The notes: a model not told the origin generated them from the sequence alone. A stretch of DNA of 64,000 nucleotides from Streptomyces sp. BK239 (GCF_004217285.1 NZ_SHKS01000005.1:248001-312000), one strand, 5' to 3'; counted from the stretch's first letter, positions 24,432-33,991 are shown. Numbers and translations are program-made.

Positions 24432-26801
24432 TCAGCCCGCTGACACCTCCGTCTCGCAGCACAGTCGGCGGTCGGTCCCCACCTCGCGCACCGGACCCGT
24501 CAGCCGCAGTGACGCCGTGTGGCGGTGGTCGGCGCTGGAGGAGGACAGCCGGAGTTCCAGCGCGCCGGGCTCCACCACGCGCCGGCCCTCGCGGTCGGTG
24601 AACGCCGACAGGTCGGTGTGGAAGCGGAAGGTGACCCGGCCGGCCTCGCCCGGGGCCAGTTCCAGGCGCTGGTAGCCGACCAGGCGCACGTCGGGGCGGG
24701 TCACGCTCGCCACCGGGTCGTGCAGATACAGCTGGACGACCTCCGCGCCGGCGCGGTCGCCGGTGTTGCGGACGGTGACGGAGAGGTCGTAGGAGCCGTC
24801 GGTGGAGATCTCCGCGTCGGGGCCGCCCGTGACGTCCTCCCAGACGAACGTCGTGTACGAGCGGCCGTGCCCGAAGGCGTACAGCGGGGTCGGGTCCAGG
24901 TTGCTGACCTCCCCGGCCAGGCCCAGCGGCGGCTGGAGGTACGTCCACGGCTGGCCGCCGGGGACGCGCGGCACGCTCACCGGGAGGCGGCCCGAGGGGT
25001 TCACCCGGCCCGACAGGGCTCCCGCGACCGCCGGGCCGCCCTCCTCGCCGGGGAAGAAGGCCTGGACCGCCGCGCCCAGCCGGCCGTGCCACCGGCCGAG
25101 CGCGTAGGGGCGGCCGGTCAGCAGGACCAGCACCACCGGGACGCCCGTCGCCGTCAGCGCGTCGAGCAACTCCCCCTGCACGCCCGGCAGTCGAAGGTCC
25201 GTCACATCGCAGCCCTCGCCCGAGGTGCCCCGCCCGAACAGGCCCGCCCGGTCGCCGAGGACCGCCACGCAGACGTCGGCCTCGGCCGCCCGGGCCACCG
25301 CCTCGTCGAACCCGGACCGGTCCGGCTCCGACACCGGGCACCCCTCAGCGAACGTGACCTTGGCGTCGGGCAGTTCGGCGCGCAGCGACTCCAGCAGCGT
25401 CGGGATCCCGATGCCGGTCTCCACGCCGGGGTGGTGGGTGAGGACATGGGAGGGGAAGGAGTAGCAGCCGAGCATGGCGAGCGGGTCCGCCGCTCTCGGG
25501 CCCACCACCGCGATCCGGGTGCCGGGGGCGAGGGGGAGCAGCCCGTCGGGGTTGTCGAGCAGCACCACGGACTCCTCGGCCAGCCGACGGGCGAGCGCGC
25601 GGTTGGCCCCCGAGTCGAGCCGGATGCGGGGCCGGTCGGACCCGGCCGTCTCCCCAGCCGCTTCCCCGGCCGTCTCCTGCTCCGCCGCCCCCTCCGGCCG
25701 CCAGTCCTCGTCGAGGAGCCCGAGTTCGCACTTCTGCACCAGCACCCGGCGGGCCGCCCGGTCGACCAGGTCCTCCGGGACCAGCCCCTCCCGCACGGCC
25801 GCGACCAGCGCGTCGCCGTAGTACTTCACCGTGGGCAGCTCGACGTCGACCCCGGCCTCCAGCGCCAGCCGGGCCGCCTCCGCCGGCGTGCCCGCCACCC
25901 GGTGCAGGGTCTGGAGGAAGCCGATGCCGAAGTAGTCGGCGACCACCGTCCCGGTGAAGCCCCACTCCTCGCGCAGCAGCCCGGTCAGCAGCTCCGGGTC
26001 GGCGGAGGCGGGGACGCCGTCCCGTTCCGTGTACGCGGCCATCACCGAACGCGCCCCGCCCTCGCGCAGCGCCATCTCGAACGGCGGCAGCGTCACGTCG
26101 GCGAACTCGCGCGCGCCCGCCCGCACGGGGGCGAGGTTCCGCGCGCCCGCCGAGGAGGCGTACCCGGCGAAGTGCTTGAGCGTGGCGACGATCCCCGCCG
26201 ACTCAAGGCCCCGCACATACGCCGTGCCGACCGTGCCGACCAGGTACGGGTCCTCGCCGATCGTCTCCTCGACCCGCCCCCACCGCGGGTCGCGGACGAC
26301 GTCGAGCACGGGCGCCAGTCCCTGGTGCACGCCGACCGAGCGCATGTCCCGCCCGATGCGCCGGGCCATCTCCTCGACCAGCGGCGGGTCGAAGGAGGCC
26401 CCCCAGGCCAGCGGGACCGGGTAGGCCGTTGCCCGCCAGGCGGTGAACCCGGCGAGGCACTCCTCGTGCGCCACCGCCGGGATGCCGAAGCGGCTCGCCC
26501 CGGCGATCTGCCGCTGCGCCCCGGCCAGGGCGCGGGCGCCGACCGCCGGGTCCACGGGGGCGGTGCCGAAGGAGCGGGTCAGCTGGCCGAGTCCCCGGGT
26601 GATCAGCTCGGCCCAGTCCCGCTCGGCGGCCTCGGCGGTCATGTCGTGCTGGTGCGGGGCGACTCCCTCGCCGTCCGTCGCGGCGCCGACCCACACCCCG
26701 TACAGCTGGGCGGTCTTCTCCTCCAGGGTCATCCGGGCGAGGAGGTCGTCGACTCGGGCGGCGGCGGGCAGAGCGCTGTCACGCCAGGGGGCGGTGGTCA
26801 T
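24432..26801 (-). CDS. Glycoside hydrolase family 3 beta-glycosidase
   Basis: 789 residues from the ATG at 26801, which follows GACAGGAGTTTC. No signal peptide, so it is intracellular and presumably acts on imported oligosaccharides. The GH3 N-terminal barrel has the nucleophile Asp in GTVVADYFGIGFLQ, with KHFAGYASSAGARN and EDPYLVGTVGTAYVRGLESA upstream. The GH3 C-terminal domain contains VAVLGDRAGLFGRGTSGEGC and VVLVLLTGRPYALG. A fibronectin-III-like domain ends the protein. The substrate cannot be told from the sequence; beta-glucosidase and beta-xylosidase are both possible. It is divergent from a LacI-family gene with a paired operator between them. Confidence 0.93.
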   Translation of the reverse strand: MTTAPWRDSALPAAARVDDLLARMTLEEKTAQLYGVWVGAATDGEGVAPHQHDMTAEAAERDWAELITRGLGQLTRSFGTAPVDPAVGARALAGAQRQIAGASRFGIPAVAHEECLAGFTAWRATAYPVPLAWGASFDPPLVEEMARRIGRDMRSVGVHQGLAPVLDVVRDPRWGRVEETIGEDPYLVGTVGTAYVRGLESAGIVATLKHFAGYASSAGARNLAPVRAGAREFADVTLPPFEMALREGGARSVMAAYTERDGVPASADPELLTGLLREEWGFTGTVVADYFGIGFLQTLHRVAGTPAEAARLALEAGVDVELPTVKYYGDALVAAVREGLVPEDLVDRAARRVLVQKCELGLLDEDWRPEGAAEQETAGEAAGETAGSDRPRIRLDSGANRALARRLAEESVVLLDNPDGLLPLAPGTRIAVVGPRAADPLAMLGCYSFPSHVLTHHPGVETGIGIPTLLESLRAELPDAKVTFAEGCPVSEPDRSGFDEAVARAAEADVCVAVLGDRAGLFGRGTSGEGCDVTDLRLPGVQGELLDALTATGVPVVLVLLTGRPYALGRWHGRLGAAVQAFFPGEEGGPAVAGALSGRVNPSGRLPVSVPRVPGGQPWTYLQPPLGLAGEVSNLDPTPLYAFGHGRSYTTFVWEDVTGGPDAEISTDGSYDLSVTVRNTGDRAGAEVVQLYLHDPVASVTRPDVRLVGYQRLELAPGEAGRVTFRFHTDLSAFTDREGRRVVEPGALELRLSSSSADHRHTASLRLTGPVREVGTDRRLCCETEVSAG

Positions 26802-26848
26802 GAAACTCCTGTCCCGGAGGTGTCCTGGAGGAAACCGGTCCCGAAGGA

Positions 26849-26882
26849 TTCGAATGTTTCGTAACACACTTCGAATGTTCCG
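26849..26882. promoter_or_regulatory. Paired operator for the LacI-family regulator
   Basis: TTCGAATGTT occurs twice, at 26849 and 26870, exactly 21 bases (two helical turns) apart. Each copy contains a dyad: CGAATGTTTCG (26851-26861, perfect CGAA/TTCG arms) and CGAATGTTCCG (26872-26882, one mismatch). The position between the GH3 and LacI-family starts fits an operator for sugar-responsive repression of both. Confidence 0.6.
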
Positions 26883-26941
26883 GGAACCTATGGTGCCGTA
26901 CGAGGTTCGTCAAGAGGGGGTGCGGGGATACGATCGCCGCC

Positions 26942-28021
26942 ATGACTTCCCCGGATCCCGCTGGAACGCGGACAGGAGCGCGGGCGACGCAGACCGCCAC
27001 GCTCGCGGAGATCGCCCGCGAGGCCGGCGTCTCCGCCCCGACTGTTTCGAAGGTCCTCAACGGCCGCGCCGACGTCGCCCCCGCGACCCGCACCCGTGTC
27101 GAGGAGCTGCTGCGCGCCCACGGCTACCGGCGCCGGCGTGCGGAGGCGACCCGCTCGCCCCTGATCGACCTGGTCTTCCACGAGCTGGAGAGCGCCTGGG
27201 CGATGGAGGTCATCCGGGGTGTGGAGAACGTCGCGCGGGACGCCGGGCTGAGCGTGGTGCTGAGCGAGAGCGCCGGGCGGCTCACGCCCGGGCGGACCTG
27301 GGCCGACCAGGTCGCCGCCCGCCGCCCGCACGGCGTGATCCTGGTTTTGTCCGGGCTCGACGAGTCCCAGCGCGCGCTGCTGACCAGCCGTTCCATCCCG
27401 TTCGTGGTGATGGACCCGGCGGGCGACCCGGGCGCGGACGTGCCGTCGATCGGCGCCACCAACTGGCAGGGCGGGCTGGCCGCGACCCGGCATCTGGTGG
27501 AGCTGGGGCACCGGCGGATCGGCGCGATCAGCGGGCCGCCGCAGATGATGTGCAGCCGGGCCCGCATCGACGGCTACCGGGCCGCCCTGGAGACGGCCGG
27601 GCTGCCGGTCGACCCGGCGCTGATCAGGACCGGCGACTTCCACCACGAGGCGGGCTACCGGATCGGCCGTGAGCTGCTCGACCGCCCCGACCGCCCCACC
27701 GCCGTCTTCGCCGGTAACGACCTCCAGGCGCTCGGCGTGTACGAGGCGGCGCGCGAGCTGGGGCTGAGGATCCCGGAGGACCTGAGCGTCGTCGGCTTCG
27801 ACGATCTGCCGGTGGCGCCCTGGGTGGGGCCGCCGCTGACGACCGTACGGCAGCCGCTGATGGAGATGGCGGAGGCGGCGGCCCGGCTGGTGCTGGAGCT
27901 GGGGCGGTCCTCGTCGCAGGAAGGGCCGGCGGCGACGCGGGTGGAACTGGCGACGAGTCTCGTCGTGCGCACGAGCACGGCGGCGCCGGGCGGATCGACG
28001 GGACCGAAGCAAATCGGCTGA
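26942..28021 (+). CDS. LacI-family transcriptional regulator
   Basis: 359 residues. The N-terminal LacI helix-turn-helix is clear (about residues 20-65: TLAEIAREAGVSAPTVSKVL followed by NGRADVAPATRTRVEELLRA), leading into a periplasmic-binding-like effector domain (LIDLVFHELESAWAMEVIRG, RHLVELGHRRIGAISGPPQM, PTAVFAGNDLQALGVYEAAR, PEDLSVVGFDDLPVAPWVGP). It is transcribed away from the GH3 gene and most likely represses it until a sugar released from its substrate is bound. The ATG at 26942 lies only about 60 bases from the paired operator, consistent with autoregulation. Confidence 0.93.
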   Translation: MTSPDPAGTRTGARATQTATLAEIAREAGVSAPTVSKVLNGRADVAPATRTRVEELLRAHGYRRRRAEATRSPLIDLVFHELESAWAMEVIRGVENVARDAGLSVVLSESAGRLTPGRTWADQVAARRPHGVILVLSGLDESQRALLTSRSIPFVVMDPAGDPGADVPSIGATNWQGGLAATRHLVELGHRRIGAISGPPQMMCSRARIDGYRAALETAGLPVDPALIRTGDFHHEAGYRIGRELLDRPDRPTAVFAGNDLQALGVYEAARELGLRIPEDLSVVGFDDLPVAPWVGPPLTTVRQPLMEMAEAAARLVLELGRSSSQEGPAATRVELATSLVVRTSTAAPGGSTGPKQIG

Positions 28022-28127
28022 CCGGTCGAAACTTTCGCCGTGCCGGTCATCCCGTGGAACAGGTCCAGAACCTGTTTGGGGCGGACGTCCTAACAGCCCC
28101 CTAATAATTCGGACTTACGTTCATCGC

Positions 28128-29189
28128 GTGACGGAAATCGACGCGAGCGAGCATGGAGACGGCCGGCGCAGACGGCCGGGAACGCTGAAGACCGTCGGCC
28201 TCACCCTCGCCGCCGCGCTGGTCCTGGGCGCGGCCGCGGCGGGCTGGGCGGCCTACCGGCACCTCGACGGCAACATCACGAGCGTCGACATCGACACCGC
28301 GCTCGGCGACGACCGCCCGGCGCGGGCGGTGAACGCCCCCGTGCCGTACGGCGCCGCGTCCCCCGCCCCGTTACCGGCGGGGTCCCTCAACATCCTCGTC
28401 CTGGGCTCCGACTCGCGCGGCGGCAGGGAGAACCGGGAACTCGGCGGCGGCGACAGCACCGGCGCCCGCTCCGACACCGCGATGGTCGTGCACGTCGACG
28501 CGGGCCGCCGCAGCGCCACGATCGTCAGCATCCCGCGCGACACCCTGGTGACCCGGCCGTCCTGCCCGCTGCCCGGCGGCGGCTCCACGTCGAGGGCGCA
28601 CGGCGTCATGTTCAACACCGCGTACTCCGTGGGCGGTCCGGTGTGCGCGGTGAAGACCGTCGAGTCGATCACCGGCGTGCGCATGGACCACTACGTCGAG
28701 GTCGACTTCTCGGGCTTCGCGAAGCTGGTGAACGCGCTCGGCGGGGTCACGGTGACCACGACCGAGGACATCGACGACGAGGACAGCCACCTCACCCTCG
28801 CGGCGGGCGTCCACCACCTCGACGGCGTCCAGGCCCTCGCCCTGGCCCGCACCCGGCATGGCATAGGCGACGGCAGCGACCTCGGCCGCATCGGCCTCCA
28901 GCAGACCCTGGTGAAGGCCCTCCTCGAACAGATCGCCTCCACCGACCTGTTCACCAGCCCCACCCGCCTGTACGAGGTCGCCGACGCGGCCACCCGGAGC
29001 CTCACCACCGACACCGGCCTGGACTCCCTCTCCGAGCTGACGGAACTCGCCCGGAGTCTGAAGTCCCTGTCCGCAGCGCAGGTCACGACCGTGATGATGC
29101 CGGTGCGCCCGGCCCCCTCGGACCCCAACCGGGTGGTCGCCCGCAACCCCGGGGCAAGCGACCTCTGGAGGTCCCTGCGCCGTCCCTGA
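28128..29189 (+). CDS. LytR-CpsA-Psr family protein
   Basis: 353 residues, GTG start. LCP proteins attach glycopolymers (teichoic acid-like, arabinogalactan-like or capsular) to peptidoglycan from lipid-linked donors. A cytoplasmic N-terminus is followed by one membrane helix at about residues 22-42 (GLTLAAALVLGAAAAGWAAY). The external LCP domain shows LNILVLGSDSRGG, SDTAMVVHVD, SIPRDTLV, the pyrophosphate-binding arginine region, DHYVEVDFSGFAKLVNALGG and ALALARTRHGIGDGSDLGRI. It lacks the extra C-terminal LytR domain seen in longer members. It is separated from the LacI regulator by 106 bases. Confidence 0.92.
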   Translation: MTEIDASEHGDGRRRRPGTLKTVGLTLAAALVLGAAAAGWAAYRHLDGNITSVDIDTALGDDRPARAVNAPVPYGAASPAPLPAGSLNILVLGSDSRGGRENRELGGGDSTGARSDTAMVVHVDAGRRSATIVSIPRDTLVTRPSCPLPGGGSTSRAHGVMFNTAYSVGGPVCAVKTVESITGVRMDHYVEVDFSGFAKLVNALGGVTVTTTEDIDDEDSHLTLAAGVHHLDGVQALALARTRHGIGDGSDLGRIGLQQTLVKALLEQIASTDLFTSPTRLYEVADAATRSLTTDTGLDSLSELTELARSLKSLSAAQVTTVMMPVRPAPSDPNRVVARNPGASDLWRSLRRP

Positions 29190-29219
29190 TGCGCCTGCCC
29201 CGCGGCATGCGCAACTGAG

Positions 29220-30410
29220 CTACGGGCGGGGGCCGTCGGTCGTGGGGGCTTCGGTCGGGCGGCCGACGAGCATCGTCGGGGCTCCCGCCACGCGGGTCAG
29301 GAAGACCGTCGCCGCGTTCGGTCCCTGGGGCCTGACCTTCTTGCGGAGTTCCTCCGGTTCCACGGCCGACCCGCGCTTCTTCACCGTCAGGATCCCCACC
29401 CCCCGCTCCCGCAGCAGCGCCTTCAGCTTCTTGACGTTGAAGGGCAGCCGGTCGGTGATCTCGTACGCGGTGGCGTACGGCGTCGGCCGCAGGGTGTCCG
29501 CGGTGACGTAGGCGATGGTCTCGTCGACCAGGCCGCCGTCGAGGTCCCGGGCGACGTCAGCGACCAGATGCGCGCGGATGACGGCCCCGTCGGGCTCGTA
29601 GAGGTAGCGGCCGACGGGGCGCACGGGCGGGTTCGGCAGACCGGCGCCGCGCAGGGTGCGCGGGCCGGGCAGCAGCGTGGCGCGCACGGCGCCCGGGGCC
29701 GTCCCGAACCACAGCACCGCCTCCTTCACGTCCCCGCCGTCCGAGATCCACTCGGCCTCGGCCTCGGCGGGCACGGCCTCGTGGGGGATGCCCGGGGCCA
29801 CCTTCAGCGCGGCGTGCGGCGCCTCGAGCGCGGCCCCGACGGCCCAGGACAGGGGCGGCGAGTACGCCTCCGGGTCGAAGATCCGCCCCCGGCCGCCCCG
29901 CCTTGCGGGGTCGACGAACACGGCGTCGTACCCGGCCGTGTCCACCTCCGTCACGTCCGCCTCCCGTACCTCGATCAGGCCGGCGAGGCCGAGCGCGTCC
30001 GCGTTCGCCCGGGCCGCCGCCGCCGTCACCGGGTCCCGGTCCACGGCCAGCACCGTGATCCCCGCGCGCGCCAGCGCGATCGCGTCGCCGCCGATCCCGC
30101 TGCACAGGTCGGCGACGCGGGACACGCCCAGCTCCCTCAGCCGCGCCGCCCGGTACGCCGCCACGCTCGCCCGCGTCGACTGCTCGACCCCGTTGGGCGT
30201 GAAGAACATCCGCGCCGCGTCCTCGGCCCCGAACTTCACCGCCGCCCGCTGCCGCAGCCGTTCCTGCCCCAGGGCGGCGGAGACGAGCGGGGCGGGATGC
30301 GTGCGCCGCAGCCGGGTGGCGACGGCGAGTTCGTCGGCGGGGGCGGTACCGCGCACGGCGTCGAGCAGGGCGCGGCCTTCGGCGGTGAGGAGAGGGACGA
30401 GGTCGTTCAC
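29220..30410 (-). CDS. Class I SAM-dependent methyltransferase, THUMP-like
   Basis: 396 residues from the GTG at 30410. The SAM-binding motif I is SRVADLCSGIGGDAIALARA (about 97-116), followed by motif II VLAVDRDPVTAAAARANADA and a catalytic-type DAVFVDPARRGGRGRIFDPE. A C-terminal domain of about 100 residues (LPFNVKKLKALLRERGVGIL, VKKRGSAVEPEELRKKVRPQ) resembles THUMP-like domains of RNA methyltransferases, so an RNA substrate is likely but unproven. The TnpB element 1 ends immediately upstream. Its terminal GGGGAGG now lies 14-20 bases before the GTG and may serve as the ribosome-binding site, so the original leader has probably been displaced. Confidence 0.88.
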   Translation of the reverse strand: MNDLVPLLTAEGRALLDAVRGTAPADELAVATRLRRTHPAPLVSAALGQERLRQRAAVKFGAEDAARMFFTPNGVEQSTRASVAAYRAARLRELGVSRVADLCSGIGGDAIALARAGITVLAVDRDPVTAAAARANADALGLAGLIEVREADVTEVDTAGYDAVFVDPARRGGRGRIFDPEAYSPPLSWAVGAALEAPHAALKVAPGIPHEAVPAEAEAEWISDGGDVKEAVLWFGTAPGAVRATLLPGPRTLRGAGLPNPPVRPVGRYLYEPDGAVIRAHLVADVARDLDGGLVDETIAYVTADTLRPTPYATAYEITDRLPFNVKKLKALLRERGVGILTVKKRGSAVEPEELRKKVRPQGPNAATVFLTRVAGAPTMLVGRPTEAPTTDGPRP

Positions 30411-30419
30411 CGGGTCATT

Positions 30420-32010
30420 TTGACATCCTCCCCCTCTAGAGAGAGGGGGATTCCAACCCATTTGGGTTGAGGTTCACGGGCGTTCGGACGGCGGGTGGCC
30501 GTTGTCGCCCCTCCGGCACCGGCTGTGCGCCGGGGGCGGGGGATCCCCGCCCTGTCCTGCCGCGACGTTGTTACTGGCGTTGGTGTCCGCGTTGCAGGTG
30601 AAGCCGCAGGCGGAACAGACGAACTCGGCTTGGCTCTTGCGCGAGTTCTTGTCGATCCATCCACAGGCACTGCACCGCAGACTCGTGTACGGGGCGGGAA
30701 CGTCCTCGACCCGGCCGGGCGCCTTGTGCCCGGTGCGTTGCCGGAGCAGGCCCCAGCCCTGGGCGAGGATCGACCGGTTGAGACCGGACTTCTGCGCCAC
30801 GTTCCTGCCGGGCTGCTCCACGGTCCCCTTCGCGGAGCGGGTCATGTTCTTGATGTTCAGCTTCTCGAACCGCACCAGGTCGTAGGTGCGGGCGAGCATG
30901 GTGCTGGTCTTCTCGCACCATGTCCTTGCGCCGCATCGCCTCCCGCGCCCTGAGCCTGGCCATCTTCGCGTACTCGGCCGCCTTGCGGGGGCTGCCTTTC
31001 GGGGCGCGGGCGGCGCGCCGCTGGTGCTTTCGGATCTGGGCGCGTTCCTTGACGGTGAGCTGCGGGCAGTTCAGCATCCTGCCGTCGGCGAGGGCGGCGG
31101 TGACCGTGACACCCCGGTCGATGCCGATCACCCCACCCGTGCCGGGCGCCGGGACCGGATCAGGGACGACCGCGAACGCGACATGCCACTGCCCGTTGCG
31201 GAAGGTGCCCCGGAACGTCTTCGCCTCGGGCGGCTTCGCACCCTTGCCCCGGGCGCTGAGACGGAAGCGGACCCAGCCGCAGCCGGGCACCCTGACCTGC
31301 GCCCACCGCCGGCTGAGCCGGCGCACCACGACCGAGCGGCCCATGACGGGCCTGCCGGTCCTCGCGTTCAGCTTCGGCGACCCGTCCGCGTGACACTCCG
31401 GTACACGGTCGGTGCCGATGACCCGGAAACCCTCGTGCACATGCTTCTTGCGCCAGGCCGGCTCACCGAACCCGGACGTGAACCTGGCGTTCTTGGCCCG
31501 GGCGAAGTCCTTGAGCGCCTGCTGCTGCACATCCGCGTTCCCCGCACCCAGCCACACATGCTCCCGCCGCGCCTCGGTGAGCTGACGGCACTGCTCGGCA
31601 AAGGACGGTGCGGACCGGCGACCCGGCCGCCAGTGCGCGTGCTGCTCGACCGCGAGGTTCCACACATACCTCGCGTGCGCGCAGTGCGTGAGCATCCGCT
31701 CGGCCTGCGCAGGCGACGGGTACATCCGGAAACGCGACATGCCGCGAACCTAGCCATCCCGTTCCCCTCCCGCCCACGCCTTCGATCACCATCACCCGCA
31801 AGAGTGACCAGCACCGCTCTCATCCACCCGGGCAGCCCCCCCACGCCAGGGCCCTCGACCCGCCGACACCACGAACGGCTCACGTCGGTTTCACCCAGCT
31901 CAGGCCGCCGTCCCTCCCGAGACGCCCAATCGCCCTGACGGCGATTCGGCTCCCCCTGCCCCGCTACGCGGGAGCGGGCATTCACCCCGGCCCTGAAGGG
32001 CCGGGCACCC
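30420..32010 (-). mobile_element. IS200/IS605-type TnpB-only element 1
   Basis: Element with tnpB but no TnpA. The right end carries the hairpin CCCCCTCT/AGAGGGGG (30430-30449) and a second, CAACCCA/TGGGTTG (30454-30469). The left end carries CCCGGCCCT-GA-AGGGCCGGG (31986-32005). The second element in this window has the same arrangement of end hairpins. The exact tips are estimated from the two elements' shared TTGA(c)ATCC end. It lies directly upstream of a methyltransferase gene, same strand. Confidence 0.75.
30474..31740 (-). pseudogene. tnpB: tnpB with a frameshift
   Basis: RNA-guided transposon nuclease reading frame broken near 30914-30917. The first part starts at the ATG at 31740 (MSRFRMYPSPAQAERMLTHC) and contains the first RuvC Asp in GVIGIDRGVTVTAALADG. 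After MRRKDMVRE it drifts out of frame, and the true sequence continues in the next frame as EKTSTMLARTYDLVRFEKLN. That part contains the RuvC Glu, two CxxC zinc pairs (CSACGW, CSACGF) and the last Asp in CNADTNASNN. The break is explained by loss of two bases from GTGCGCGAG to GTGCGAG. All catalytic residues survive across the two frames, so the decay is recent or is a sequencing error. Confidence 0.85.
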
Positions 32011-32105
32011 TGCCCGGCAAGCAAGTGGGCCAGTCGGTGGACTGTGCGCCTCCGGCCGCGGTGTCGGACGGGGGTTTCCGGGCCGGACTGCGAGGATCCG
32101 GCGCC

Positions 32106-33032
32106 ATGGGATCAGTCGTACGAAATGATAAATGCCGGACGAGGTGGACGGCGTACCAGAGCGGTCTCACGGCCCTCGCCCTGGCCGCGATCGTCTCGGG
32201 CTGTGCGGAGAGCGGCGGCGGCGCGGTCGGTCCCGCCCCCGGTCAGCAGCCCGACGAGAGCCCGAAGGCCGGCCCCCTCCACTCGTACGCGGCCAGACTG
32301 CGCGCCGACCACGCGGCGCGGGTCGCGGCGGCCGAGCGCTGGGACCTGGAGAAGGCGCCGCTCACACCCCCCGCGCCACCCGCGAGGAAGCCGAGGATCG
32401 GCACCCGCGAGGGCTTCGAGGTGGACGACCACGAGGAGCTCGGCCTCCCGCCGGTCTTCACCACCGTCCCCACCGACGACAAGGTCGTCTTCCTCACCGT
32501 CGACGACGGCGCGGAGAAGGACCCGGCGTTCCTGCGCATGATGACCGAGCTGCGGATCCCGTACACCGCGTTCCTCAGCGACTACCTCGTCAAGGACGAC
32601 TACGGCTACTTCAAGAAGATGCAGGACGACGGGGTGACCCTCAACAACCACACCCTCCACCACCCCTACCTGCCGGGTCTGTCCTACCAGCGCCAGAAGC
32701 GCGAGATCTGCGGCATGCAGGACGTCGTCGAGAAGCAGTACGGACGCCGCCCGAGCCTCTTCCGCCCGCCCTACGGCAACTACAACAAGGCCACCCTGCG
32801 AGCCGCGAAGTCCTGCGGCGTCACCCATGTGCCCCTGTGGAACGAGGAGGTGTTCGTCGACCACTGGGAGTACCGCGAGTGGGACCGCGAGCTCCACCCG
32901 GGCGACATCGTCCTGAGTCACTTCCGCGGCCCGGACGACTGGAAGGGCACAATGCCCGACATGGTCCGCACCTTCCTGAACAAGGCGACCAGAGAGGGGT
33001 ACGCGGTGGCCCGCCTGGAGGACTACCTGTGA
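32106..33032 (+). CDS. Polysaccharide deacetylase lipoprotein 1
   Basis: 308 residues from the ATG at 32106. Residues 1-33 are a lipoprotein signal ending in the lipobox VSGC (Cys33), so the enzyme is tethered outside the membrane. The NodB domain has motif 1 VVFLTVDDGAEKDP (catalytic base DD), motif 2 NNHTLHHPYL (HxxxH metal ligands) and motif 3 LFRPPYGNYN. It probably removes acetyl groups from cell-wall or capsular GlcNAc polymers. Its TGA overlaps the GTG of a second deacetylase lipoprotein as GTGA. It begins about 100 bases beyond the left end of TnpB element 1. Confidence 0.9.
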   Translation: MGSVVRNDKCRTRWTAYQSGLTALALAAIVSGCAESGGGAVGPAPGQQPDESPKAGPLHSYAARLRADHAARVAAAERWDLEKAPLTPPAPPARKPRIGTREGFEVDDHEELGLPPVFTTVPTDDKVVFLTVDDGAEKDPAFLRMMTELRIPYTAFLSDYLVKDDYGYFKKMQDDGVTLNNHTLHHPYLPGLSYQRQKREICGMQDVVEKQYGRRPSLFRPPYGNYNKATLRAAKSCGVTHVPLWNEEVFVDHWEYREWDRELHPGDIVLSHFRGPDDWKGTMPDMVRTFLNKATREGYAVARLEDYL

Positions 33033-33811
33033 GACACCGGGGGCGGCCCTCGGCCCCGGCGGCGCCGGCACTCGCGGCGGTCCTCGTCGCGGCGGCCCTC
33101 AGCGTCTGCGCCCTCACGGCCTGCGCCCCCGCGGGCGAACCGGCGGCGGGTCCGGCGGCGACCCGAGCGCGCTCCGCGCACGCCCCCGCGACGAACGAGC
33201 CGCCGTACCGCCGCTGGGGCCTCCCGTCCCCCCTGGCCCCCGCACCGGCCCCCGCCCGCCCGAAGCCCCCGCCCCGGCGGACCCTCCCCCCGGTCCTCGA
33301 CCGCGTCACCACCTCCGACAGGGTCGTCTTCCTCACCTACGACGACGGCGCCGAACGCGACCCCCGTTTCGTCGACATGGTCCGCGAACTGCGCCTGCCC
33401 GTCAGTGTGTTCGTCACCGACAGCGTCGCCGGCCCGGCCTACGCCCACTTCGCCCGCCTGCGGGAGGTCGGCGCGGACCTCCAGAACCACACCCTCGACC
33501 ACGCCGCCCTGCGCGGCCTGCCCTACGCCGGCCAGCGCGCCGAGATCTGCGGCCAGCAGAACAAGCTCAACGCCCGCTTCGGCCTGCGCCCCCGCCTCTT
33601 CCGCCCGCCCTACGGCGCGTACGACACCACCACCCGCCGAGCCGCCGCCGACTGCGGCATCACCGCGATCGTCCTGTGGCACACCCCCACCGACCCCCAC
33701 CGCCTGCACCCAGGCGACATCCTCGCCACGACCCCCGACCGGACACCGGGCCTGCTGCGCGAGATCCAGCGACAACACCTGACGGTGGGAAAGCTGGAGG
33801 ACTACCTGTAA
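33029..33811 (+). CDS. Polysaccharide deacetylase lipoprotein 2
   Basis: 260 residues from the GTG at 33029, coupled to the preceding gene by a GTGA overlap. The lipobox is LTAC (Cys32) after a short Ala-rich signal. A Pro-rich spacer follows, then a NodB domain with VVFLTYDDGAERDPRFVDMV, NHTLDHAALRG and LFRPPYGAYDTTTRRAAADC. It is a diverged paralogue of the upstream protein: same domain order, same ending (LEDYL in both). The pair are likely to act on the same or related wall polymers. A 350-base gap with the groES control region follows. Confidence 0.9.
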   Translation: MRHRGRPSAPAAPALAAVLVAAALSVCALTACAPAGEPAAGPAATRARSAHAPATNEPPYRRWGLPSPLAPAPAPARPKPPPRRTLPPVLDRVTTSDRVVFLTYDDGAERDPRFVDMVRELRLPVSVFVTDSVAGPAYAHFARLREVGADLQNHTLDHAALRGLPYAGQRAEICGQQNKLNARFGLRPRLFRPPYGAYDTTTRRAAADCGITAIVLWHTPTDPHRLHPGDILATTPDRTPGLLREIQRQHLTVGKLEDYL

Positions 33812-33991
33812 GGCGCGGTCGGCTGTAGCCGGCCCGTCTGGGGGTGCCCTCTCTGGGGGAGTTTTCGGACGAGGCCCGTACAGGGCCGAAGCGGGGGTCT
33901 GGGGGCGGCAGCCCCCAGCCGGCGCCCACCCCGGCACCGGGTGCCGAACACACTCACCCGAGCGGAAATTTCGGCCGACGCGCCGCAGGCA

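Noticed and set aside
24519..26864. 781-codon plus-strand frame opposite the GH3 gene
   Set aside because: Antisense shadow; GH3 motifs on the minus strand are unambiguous.
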